NCBI RefSeq assembly: GCF_900176415.1
Contig: NZ_FWXO01000002.1
Span: forward strand, 496,001-560,000
DNA from: Cellulophaga tyrosinoxydans
Lineage (GTDB): Bacteria > Bacteroidota > Bacteroidia > Flavobacteriales > Flavobacteriaceae
Reading direction: 5' to 3'
Length of the DNA stretch: 64,000 bases
In this document: in pieces, positions 28,304-35,741 of the stretch
Position numbering within the stretch: position 1 is the stretch's first letter
How the letters are laid out: each line of letters starts with the position of its first letter
Made by a program: the position numbers and the translations under genes
Notes under the pieces: model-generated
Told to the model about the DNA's origin: nothing
Database searches by the model: none
Seen by the model: the letters and a program-made list of their open reading frames with translations, nothing else

Positions 28304-28978
28304 TTAAGATACAATTCTACCATCTTCCATTTGAATTATTCTATCAGTTTTCTTTGCAAAATCTTCATCATGCGTAACAATTAATAAAGACAAACCTTGC
28401 TCTTCTTTTAACTGTTTAAATATGTTGAATACATTATCTGCATTTCTACTATCTAAATTTCCAGTTGGTTCATCTCCCATTAAGATTATGGGATTATTAA
28501 TTAAAGCACGGGCTATAGCAACTCGTTGTTTTTCTCCTCCCGATATTCTAGAAGCTCGTTGTAATGCAAGTTTATCTATGTCGAGCATTTTTAATTTCTC
28601 CATGGCCAAAAATTCAATTTCCTGGTGCGATTTCTCTGCAAGTTTCTTGGCTGGTAGCATTACATTTTCAAGAACTGAAAATTCTGAAAGTAAGTAGTGA
28701 AACTGAAATACAAAGCCTACATACTTATTTCTAATTCGTGAAAGTTCTTGGTGATTTTTACCTGTTATTAATTCATTATTTAAATACAAACTACCCGTAT
28801 ATTCTGTATCCATGGTAGATAATATATAGAGTAAGGTAGATTTACCTGAACCAGATTTACCCATTATAGAAGCAAATTCTCCCTTTTTTACACTAAAAGA
28901 AATATCTTTTAAAACATGAAAATCCTTAGGTTTTAAAAAATGCTTGTTTATATTTTTGGTTTCAAGAACTAAATTCAT
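28304..28978 (-). CDS. ABC transporter ATPase, LolD/MacB type
   Basis: The 224-residue nucleotide-binding subunit has Walker A (GKSGSGKST, about 39-47), Q-loop (FVFQFHYLLSEFSVLENVML), signature (ISGGEKQRVAIARAL), Walker B (ILMGDEPTGNLD) and the H-loop (IVTHDE). It belongs to the LolD/FtsE/MacB branch and pairs with the FtsX-type permease encoded 8 bp upstream. With the adaptor it forms a three-gene operon read adaptor-permease-ATPase. Confidence 0.92.
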   Translation of the reverse strand: MNLVLETKNINKHFLKPKDFHVLKDISFSVKKGEFASIMGKSGSGKSTLLYILSTMDTEYTGSLYLNNELITGKNHQELSRIRNKYVGFVFQFHYLLSEFSVLENVMLPAKKLAEKSHQEIEFLAMEKLKMLDIDKLALQRASRISGGEKQRVAIARALINNPIILMGDEPTGNLDSRNADNVFNIFKQLKEEQGLSLLIVTHDEDFAKKTDRIIQMEDGRIVS

Positions 28979-28986
28979 AGGTTAAA

Positions 28987-30249
28987 TTATGTGCCTCTGA
29001 TTATTTTTACAGGATCTATTTTCCTAGCTTTATTTGATGGTAAATAACCCGCAATAAAAGTAGAGATAAGCGCAAATACAATTCCAATTACATAGTAGCT
29101 AATGCTAAAACTTACCGGATACGTATCAATCGTTGGCAATGCCTCTGTTTTAAATGAAGCATGATCAATTAATACAGAAAAAATAAACCCTAAGACAAGT
29201 CCTAATAACCCACCTACAATACCAATAATCATGGCTTGACTCATAAAAATTAGTTGCACATCTTTACCCGAAAACCCTGTTGCCTTTAGAATGGCAATAT
29301 CTTTCATTTTTTCGTAAATCAACATATTTAAAATATTGTAAATCCCGAACCCTGCAACTATTAATAAGGTAATAGATACTGCGTAAGTAATAAGGTTTCT
29401 GATATTTGTACCGGTCTCAAATTGCGCATTAGCTTCATTAACACTAGTGGCGGTTATAGAAAAAAGACTAGAAAGTTTTTTTGAATATACGGGAGCATTC
29501 TCAATTACATTTAGTTTTATATTAATATCAGTAATATAATTTTGAGTTTCACCCAGAATGCGTTGTACCGTTTTTAAATTTACAAAGCTCTGAGAATTAT
29601 CAATATCTGCTATACCACTCTGATATATCCCAACAATTTTAAGCGGAAAAAGATCTCCTTTAACCGTACTAACTTGCACTCGATCTCCAATTTTTAAGGA
29701 CATTTTTTCAGCTAAACCCGCCCCCAATAAAATACCTGAATCGCTATTTTTTAAATCTTCGGGCTTACCATTTACTATATAATCGCTAATGTTAGAAAGT
29801 TTTACTTCTTCCATTATATCTACTCCAATTAAATTACCTCCTAATTCATTAGAGCCAGAGATATAAAAAATCTGTGCTCTAGCCTGTGGCGTTGCACCTT
29901 TTACGTTTTTATCTTCTTTAAGATAATTTAAAATTGGCAGCGCATTATGAATTTTTTTTTGATTTTGCTTAGGCTTTACCGAATGTATAAATTGAAATGA
30001 TTGCTGTACATCATCATACAAGGCAACAGGTTGTTTGGCAGTTGGTTTAATTTCATTGTATAAATGTACGTGTGGTGTTTGATTTAGTATTAGATCATCT
30101 AGCATGGTATTTAAGCCAGTCATAAAACTTACCAAAGTAATATAAGAGGCTATACCAAAAGTTACGCCAAGTGCCGCCGTTAAAGTAGACTTAAACTTGG
30201 TCAGCAAATGAGTTTTTGCAATGTTCAGTATAACAGGCCAATTGGTCAT
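28987..30249 (-). CDS. ABC transporter permease, FtsX/MacB family
   Basis: The 420-residue permease has one N-terminal helix (about 18-45), a large periplasmic MacB-type core domain (about 46-270) and three C-terminal helices (about 290-315, 335-365 and 375-405), ending with the conserved GYLPSNKARKIDPVKIIRG. This topology is typical of LolCE/MacB permeases, which extract lipoproteins or drive efflux by mechanotransmission. Its start overlaps the adaptor stop by one base, so translation is coupled. Confidence 0.9.
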   Translation of the reverse strand: MTNWPVILNIAKTHLLTKFKSTLTAALGVTFGIASYITLVSFMTGLNTMLDDLILNQTPHVHLYNEIKPTAKQPVALYDDVQQSFQFIHSVKPKQNQKKIHNALPILNYLKEDKNVKGATPQARAQIFYISGSNELGGNLIGVDIMEEVKLSNISDYIVNGKPEDLKNSDSGILLGAGLAEKMSLKIGDRVQVSTVKGDLFPLKIVGIYQSGIADIDNSQSFVNLKTVQRILGETQNYITDINIKLNVIENAPVYSKKLSSLFSITATSVNEANAQFETGTNIRNLITYAVSITLLIVAGFGIYNILNMLIYEKMKDIAILKATGFSGKDVQLIFMSQAMIIGIVGGLLGLVLGFIFSVLIDHASFKTEALPTIDTYPVSFSISYYVIGIVFALISTFIAGYLPSNKARKIDPVKIIRGT

Positions 30250-31325
30250 TATTCTGGTTTTATTATTTCGGTTTCTGCACCTATTCCTTTTAAAATCTCT
30301 ACTTCATTTAAATTCTGCAATCCTGTTACTACTTGCACTACTCCGTTATTGGTGATCACAGAATTTCCATTTAGAAGATATTCTTTAGGAATAATTAATG
30401 CGTTATTTTTTTCAGCTATTATGATATTACCTTCACCAGATAATCCAGGGTAAAGCTTTTTAGGGGTCGTAATAAATAAAGCTTCAATTTTAAAAGTCTG
30501 AGAACGTGAATCTTTCTGAGGATATATTTTAGTTATTCGAGCTTCGAACACCTCAGACGAATAGGCATCTAATGTGATTAAAGCTTTTTGACCTTTTTCT
30601 ATTTTTACTATATCTACCTCATCCACAAGCATTTCAATTATAAAATCGGTAGCACTACCAACTGAAGCTAAAGGTTCCATTGTTGTTACAATCTCACCAG
30701 TATTTTTATAAAGTGCATAAACTTTTCCATTTATTTTACTCGTTACAGTATATTCATCTGTATTAATTTTAGAAGACTTGTACGTGTTTTGCGCTTGTTT
30801 AGCTTGCGTTTCTAGTTCTTTTTTAGTCCTGTAAAACTTATTATACAATACTTTTAATTGGTTTTTAGTTCGTTGGTACGCCAACTTTTTGGTATCATAC
30901 TCTATTTTTGAACCAATATTCTGACTCCACAGATTTTCTTGTCTTTTAAAATTTACCGAATCATTTTTTAGTGTTAATTCTGCTGTTTCAATATCTTCTT
31001 TAATTTCTTTAAGTAAGTTTGAACTTCCTTGATAATTATTTGTAGATAATTGTAGTGATAAAAGTGCATTTTCAGATGTCAATGCGCTTGTAGAATTGGT
31101 GATGTGCATTAAAGGGGTATTCTTATTTACTAAAGCACCTTCATCTACTAAATTGCGTTCAAGAATACCGTTCACAACCGCATGTGCTTCATACAAACTA
31201 TCTGGCTGTATAGTCACAGAGGCGTAAACAGATTCGGACAGTTTTTTTACCGTGGGCACCGTTTTCTCTTGTTTACCTCCACAAGAAATGAATAATAAGG
31301 ATAATACGATATATAATGCTTTCAT
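30249..31325 (-). CDS. Periplasmic adaptor (HlyD/MacA family) lipoprotein
   Basis: The start is placed at ATG 31325, since MKALYIVLSLLFISCGG is a lipoprotein signal with the lipidated Cys at residue 15; the earlier in-frame ATG at 31397 would bury this signal. The protein (about 358 residues) has a biotinyl-lipoyl-like half (VNGILERNLVDEGALVNKNTPL), a long alpha-hairpin (about 85-185), a second lipoyl half (ASVGSATDFIIEMLVDEVD) and beta-barrel regions. It should link the FtsX/MacB-type permease to the outer membrane. First gene of the exporter operon. Confidence 0.88.
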   Translation of the reverse strand: MKALYIVLSLLFISCGGKQEKTVPTVKKLSESVYASVTIQPDSLYEAHAVVNGILERNLVDEGALVNKNTPLMHITNSTSALTSENALLSLQLSTNNYQGSSNLLKEIKEDIETAELTLKNDSVNFKRQENLWSQNIGSKIEYDTKKLAYQRTKNQLKVLYNKFYRTKKELETQAKQAQNTYKSSKINTDEYTVTSKINGKVYALYKNTGEIVTTMEPLASVGSATDFIIEMLVDEVDIVKIEKGQKALITLDAYSSEVFEARITKIYPQKDSRSQTFKIEALFITTPKKLYPGLSGEGNIIIAEKNNALIIPKEYLLNGNSVITNNGVVQVVTGLQNLNEVEILKGIGAETEIIKPE

Positions 31326-31463
31326 ATAAAACTTAATAAAACACAAAATAATAGTAATCATTACAGTTAAACTATGAGAATAATCATAGACAAACAATTA
31401 GAATTTAAGTATTATAAATTCTGAACACCAAGGTAAGTTTTGCTTTTTGCTCGAATTCACGTC

Positions 31464-31506
31464 TGACTATTGTCATATTTTAATAAAATGTTGCACCCTA
31501 TTTTTG
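31464..31506 (+). promoter_or_regulatory. Regulon site B: CRP-like palindrome and -7 box for UbiB-type kinase
   Basis: TGACTATTGTCA at 31464-31475 is followed after exactly 23 bp by TATTTTTG (31499-31506), a perfect TAnnTTTG box. No matching -7 box lies on the other side toward the exporter operon, so the site appears to serve only the UbiB-type gene. Confidence 0.7.
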
Positions 31507-31542
31507 TTTCACATTGCGCACAAATAGCAAGGTTACACAAAA

Positions 31543-33225
31543 ATGTCTTCAATAAAATTACCAAAAACACAAGATTTAAAACGATATGGCACCCTATTCA
31601 GCGTGCTTACAAAATATGGTTTTGAAGATGTACTGGCTACAACAACTTTAAAAAATATCATACCAGATTTCTACTTAAAAAAACACCCTGACACGCATAA
31701 ATTACTTTCATACTCCACTTACGAGCGCATACGCATGGTGTTAGAAGAATTAGGGCCGAGCTATGTTAAAATGGGACAAGTAATTAGCAATCGTGAAGAT
31801 ATGCTCCCACCTGAGCTTTTAATAGAACTTGAAAAACTACAGGATAATGTAAAACCCTTAGAAAATTTTGATGTAGAAAAAAAAATAGAAGAAGAGCTCA
31901 AAATATCATGTCGCGAATTTTTCTCCTACTTATCTCCAAAACCGTTAGCGGCTGCCTCTTTAGCTCAAGTGCATAAAGCACAATTACGAACAGGAGAATG
32001 GGTAATATTTAAGATTCAACGACCCAATATAAAAGAAACTATTACCCGCGACATTTCTATTATGAAAGATGTTGCAAATGCTTTAGAAAAATATAGTATC
32101 CAAGCACAGCATCTGCAGCCAACTCAACTTATTGCATCTTTTGAAAAAAGTATTAACGAAGAGCTTAGTTATACCCAAGAACTAAACAATATGCTTCGAT
32201 TTACTAAAAATTTTGAAACCAATGAAGTCATTTATATACCTAAAGTGTATCAACAATTTAGCAATGACCATATTATTTGTATGGAATTTATTGATGGTAT
32301 TAAAGTTTCAGAAATTAAAAAATTAGAAGAAAATAATATAGATACCAAAGCAGTAGCAAAGCTAGGTGTAGATTTATATTTAGAACAAATTCTAAATTTT
32401 GGTTTCTTTCATGCCGACCCACACCCTGGTAATATTTTTGTGCTTCCTGAAATAGAACGAATTTGTTTTATTGATTATGGAATGATGGGTAGCATTATGC
32501 CAAAAGACAAAGAGGCCTTAGAAGATTTGTTGTTGGCCTTTTTCAAAAACGATGTAAAAAAAATAATAATAGTATTAAAAAAGATAGCGTTACGTACAGA
32601 TATTCCAGATGAAAAATCTTTAGAATATGACTTAAATGAACTTTTAGAAGGTATTAGCAATATTGCAATTCAAAATATAAAACTGGGCACTACTTTAAAC
32701 CAGTTTAAAAATATTTTATACACTAATAAAATTGTTATTCCTCATTATTTATACATGCTTATTCGCGCTTTGGTAATTATTGAAGGTGTTGGATTAAAAC
32801 TGAATCCTGATTTTAATATTACCGACAATTTAGAGCCTTATATGGCTACCATATTAAGAAAGCGATTAAGTCTAAAACGATTTTTTAATAAAAGTATATC
32901 ACGCTTTCAAGAATACAACAACTTAATTGATACACTCCCAGAAGATATCAATGACATTATTGGTAAAATTAAAAATGGAAAACTAGTCATTGTTCATGAA
33001 CACAAAGGATTAAATGAATTTAAAGACACCCTAAAAACCGCAATGAATCGCATGGTATATGCTATAATTATTGCAGCATTATCTATCGGTTCTTCTATTC
33101 TAGTGATAGCAGATATGCCGCCTAGAGTAAATGGAATTCCCGTTTTAGGAGCATTAGGTTTTTTAATATCAGCTATATTAGGCTTCGCCATAATTTATTC
33201 CATTTTTAAAAATAGAAACTCATAA
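31543..33225 (+). CDS. AarF/UbiB (ABC1) family atypical kinase
   Basis: The 560-residue protein has the UbiB signatures: LGPSYVKMGQVISNREDMLPPE (KxGQ region, about 70-90), AAASLAQVHKAQL (Ala-rich loop replacing the Gly-rich loop), ICMEFIDG, and FHADPHPGNIF with IDYGMMG. Two C-terminal membrane helices (about 503-525 and 530-553) anchor it. Family members support ubiquinone biosynthesis in Proteobacteria. Flavobacteria use menaquinone, so the role here may be in quinone or isoprenoid lipid handling. It carries its own regulon promoter and heads a unit containing an MgtC-family remnant. Confidence 0.88.
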   Translation: MSSIKLPKTQDLKRYGTLFSVLTKYGFEDVLATTTLKNIIPDFYLKKHPDTHKLLSYSTYERIRMVLEELGPSYVKMGQVISNREDMLPPELLIELEKLQDNVKPLENFDVEKKIEEELKISCREFFSYLSPKPLAAASLAQVHKAQLRTGEWVIFKIQRPNIKETITRDISIMKDVANALEKYSIQAQHLQPTQLIASFEKSINEELSYTQELNNMLRFTKNFETNEVIYIPKVYQQFSNDHIICMEFIDGIKVSEIKKLEENNIDTKAVAKLGVDLYLEQILNFGFFHADPHPGNIFVLPEIERICFIDYGMMGSIMPKDKEALEDLLLAFFKNDVKKIIIVLKKIALRTDIPDEKSLEYDLNELLEGISNIAIQNIKLGTTLNQFKNILYTNKIVIPHYLYMLIRALVIIEGVGLKLNPDFNITDNLEPYMATILRKRLSLKRFFNKSISRFQEYNNLIDTLPEDINDIIGKIKNGKLVIVHEHKGLNEFKDTLKTAMNRMVYAIIIAALSIGSSILVIADMPPRVNGIPVLGALGFLISAILGFAIIYSIFKNRNS

Positions 33226-33231
33226 TCGCTT

Positions 33232-33551
33232 ATGGATACTAAACAATATTTAAGTGAAATCATGGGGTCTTATATGCTAGGTATTTTAATTAGTATAGGT
33301 ATTGGAATTATTATTGGTCTTGAACGGGAGTATAATAAATTAAAACAAGAGACAGGTTTTTCAGGTATTCGCACCTTTCCTATGGTTACAATTTTAGGGT
33401 TTGTAATTGGCAGTTTAAGCGAGTTCTATACCATATGGTTGTAAATTTAGGAATAAGTATAATTAATGGATCTAGTGAAACACGAAAACGAGTAGGTTAT
33501 ACCTTTGGAGGAATTGTAGTGCTTGGAATACTATATATATTCTTAAAGTGA
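33232..33551 (+). pseudogene. MgtC/SapB-DUF4010 family remnant with internal deletion
   Basis: The first 70 codons (33232-33444) encode an intact MgtC-type start with a membrane helix and GIIIGLEREY, as in MgtC/SapB-DUF4010 proteins of about 400 residues. The frame then ends. From 33438 to TGA 33549-33551 another frame reads VVNLGISIINGSSETRKRVG and a final hydrophobic segment, which resembles the end of the same family. I infer that roughly 300 codons have been lost between the two ends. The head lies 6 bp after the UbiB-type gene. A 70-residue peptide might still be made. Confidence 0.6.
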
Positions 33552-33629
33552 TTTACATTCTATTTTTTAAATGATAATGAATTTTAGTAACTTCATCCTC
33601 TATTTTCTAATAATTCTAAGCTAAAAAGT

Positions 33630-34394
33630 ATGCGTTTAATTTCATGGAATGTAAATGGTGTTCGTGCTGTGGTAAAAAAAGATTTTTTTGAAGCTATAAA
33701 ATCTATGGCTCCAGATGTATTATGTCTTCAAGAAACCAAAGCCCAAGATGACGAAGTTGCAGCAGCATTAAAGCCTTTAGATGCTTACAAGCTTAGTTCC
33801 AATTCTGCAGACCAAAAAGGCTATTCCGGCACAGCTATTTTAAGTAAAAGAGCGCCTTTAAACATTACATCTGACATAAATATTGAAAGTCATGATTTGG
33901 AAGGAAGAGTTATGTGTGCTGAATACGATGATTTTTACTTGGTAAACGTTTATGTACCAAATTCCGGTCAGAAATTAGATAGATTAGAATACCGTCAACA
34001 ATGGGATAAAGATTTTTTGGCTTACTTAAAAAACTTAGAAAAGAAAAAACCAGTTATAGCCTGTGGAGATTTTAATGTTGCCCACAAACCTATAGATTTA
34101 AAAAATGATAAAGCCAACTACAACAAAACTGCTGGTTATACTCAAATAGAGATAGATGGTATGGATAATTTTATTAATTCTGGTTTCGTAGATTCATTTA
34201 GATTACTTCATCCAGAAAAAATTGCCTACACCTATTGGAGTTACCGTTTTAAATCTAGAGAACGGAATACCGGATGGCGTATTGATTATTTTTTGGTGAG
34301 TAAATCTATTGCCGATAAAATAAAATCAGTAGACATATATTCTGATGTAATGGGATCTGATCATTGTCCCATAGGTTTAGATATAGAATTATAG
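33630..34394 (+). CDS. xth: Exodeoxyribonuclease III
   Basis: AP endonuclease and 3'-5' exonuclease of base-excision repair, 254 residues. Visible active-site motifs are ISWNVNGVRA at the N-terminus, CLQETKAQ (metal-binding Glu), YVPNSG, GDFNVAH (catalytic Asp and Asn) and the C-terminal SDHCPIG (catalytic His). The length matches the family. It lies 78 bp after the MgtC remnant and may be read from the UbiB unit or its own promoter. Confidence 0.95.
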   Translation: MRLISWNVNGVRAVVKKDFFEAIKSMAPDVLCLQETKAQDDEVAAALKPLDAYKLSSNSADQKGYSGTAILSKRAPLNITSDINIESHDLEGRVMCAEYDDFYLVNVYVPNSGQKLDRLEYRQQWDKDFLAYLKNLEKKKPVIACGDFNVAHKPIDLKNDKANYNKTAGYTQIEIDGMDNFINSGFVDSFRLLHPEKIAYTYWSYRFKSRERNTGWRIDYFLVSKSIADKIKSVDIYSDVMGSDHCPIGLDIEL

Positions 34395-34398
34395 CTAA

Positions 34399-34797
34399 TT
34401 ATAAGTTTTTAACGTAGCCAAAAACCATTAATTTAAACTCCTTTATATCTTCAGTGAAAAGCGCCATACTTTCACTCAATTTTTTATGTTGCTCTCTATA
34501 AGCAATTTCTGAAAAACCATCCTTTAAGCCCTCTAAGTCCGTAAGATATTTTTCGTGTGCAACAATATCTTTTTCCAAATAATCCATTAATTCTAAATGA
34601 ATTTTATCTAAGGTTTTTAGAAGCTGGCTAAAATCTGAAGTTTTATTGACTTTTTTATTTAGCAATTCTGTAAAAAAATTGATTTCGTATTTCCAAAATG
34701 CAATGGTATCTAACCATTCTTTACTCTCTTGATGTAAAACATTAAAACCAGCATTTAAGAGTAAATCCTTTTTCGGGTTTTTTAATAATAGTGGCAT
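34399..34797 (-). CDS. Hypothetical helical protein next to sigma factor
   Basis: The 132-residue, charged, almost entirely helical protein has no signal peptide or membrane segment. It contains long amphipathic stretches (about 25-75 and 85-125) such as DFSQLLKTLDKIHLELMDYL. It begins 2 bp after the sigma-factor gene in the same operon, so a regulatory role linked to that factor, such as anti-sigma or partner protein, is possible but not shown. No family recognised. Confidence 0.7.
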   Translation of the reverse strand: MPLLLKNPKKDLLLNAGFNVLHQESKEWLDTIAFWKYEINFFTELLNKKVNKTSDFSQLLKTLDKIHLELMDYLEKDIVAHEKYLTDLEGLKDGFSEIAYREQHKKLSESMALFTEDIKEFKLMVFGYVKNL

Positions 34798-34799
34798 AA

Positions 34800-35567
34800 T
34801 TATATGTTTAAATTAAATCTGTTTATAAAACTGCTTTTAAGTTTCTTACGAGCATTTTTCAAATAAATATCTACCTCTTTTATACTATAATTACTAATTT
34901 TTGCAATCTCTGGTACAGTAAATTTATAGGCCGTACTGAGTTCATACACTTTTTTCATTGGCTTAGGAAAATTTTGAATCACTAAAGCTGAATGCTTCTT
35001 TACATTTTCTTTGTTTAACTTTTTATCAAGTGCAGCAATAATTTCATCATCTGCATCATCAATAAATACATGGTTTAACAAATAATCATTTTTTGAATAT
35101 TCTTGATTATCAAATTCGTCTAACATTACAAAATCGCCATCCCCATCGGTACTGTACTTCTCCTCCATTTCATCCCATTCAGGTTTAGAAAATTTGTCTA
35201 TATTTTCATAGAAATATGTATCAAATTCTTCTTCTGATAGTATATCATTAATTAGTTCATCTGCTTTTTTAAATAACCATGCATATAAGAAGGTATCTTC
35301 TTTAACTTCATCAAAATGTTCGTAATATTCTATGTATAACTGATCTATAATATCATCAGATTTATACCGGTTTTTATCTAATAGACCTTTTGCTTCCGCC
35401 GATTTTAATTTTCCTTTTACATACTTTTTTATTTCTGGAATAAGTTGCATCAACAAATCATTAAAAGAACTAATATTTCCTTCTTTTTTAAACGCAACTA
35501 ATTCCACATATTTTTGAGCAGCAAGAACATGTACTGTTCTAAAATCGTTTTTTACTTTAGCTTCCAT
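34800..35567 (-). CDS. Sigma-70 family (ECF-like) RNA polymerase sigma factor
   Basis: The 255-residue protein has a region-2-like segment (about 65-115; DDIIDQLYIEYYEHFDEV) and a C-terminal region-4 helix-turn-helix (about 205-250; KKVYELSTAYKFTVPEIAKISNYSIKEVDIYLKNARKKL). An acidic linker (about 115-175, DEMEEKYSTDGDGDF) separates them. The large spacer and weak region 2 make it divergent. It heads a two-gene operon transcribed away from the P-type ATPase, and regulon site C lies between them with a possible -7 box on its side (35645-35652). It may extend the response to a second tier of genes. Confidence 0.75.
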   Translation of the reverse strand: MEAKVKNDFRTVHVLAAQKYVELVAFKKEGNISSFNDLLMQLIPEIKKYVKGKLKSAEAKGLLDKNRYKSDDIIDQLYIEYYEHFDEVKEDTFLYAWLFKKADELINDILSEEEFDTYFYENIDKFSKPEWDEMEEKYSTDGDGDFVMLDEFDNQEYSKNDYLLNHVFIDDADDEIIAALDKKLNKENVKKHSALVIQNFPKPMKKVYELSTAYKFTVPEIAKISNYSIKEVDIYLKNARKKLKSSFINRFNLNI

Positions 35568-35644
35568 AAACCTTATATTTTTAAGACAACTATTTTGTGT
35601 GTTTCTCTCTTGGTCAGTAAGAACTATCCAGAAGAAATGTGCAT

Positions 35645-35717
35645 CTAATTTAAAGCAAACACTTGTGCTTAAATATGATATTTATCAGTCTCAACTATTT
35701 TATTTCCATTAATTTAG
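35645..35717. promoter_or_regulatory. Regulon site C: shared palindrome between sigma-factor and P-ATPase operons
   Basis: TGATATTTATCA lies at 35676-35687. Toward the sigma factor, TAAATTAG (minus strand, 35652-35645) is exactly 23 bp away. Toward the P-type ATPase, TAATTTAG (35710-35717) is 22 bp away. Both boxes match TAnnTTTG except for one base. Confidence 0.65.
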
Positions 35718-35741
35718 GGCTTACAAAAGTGTAAACAATAT

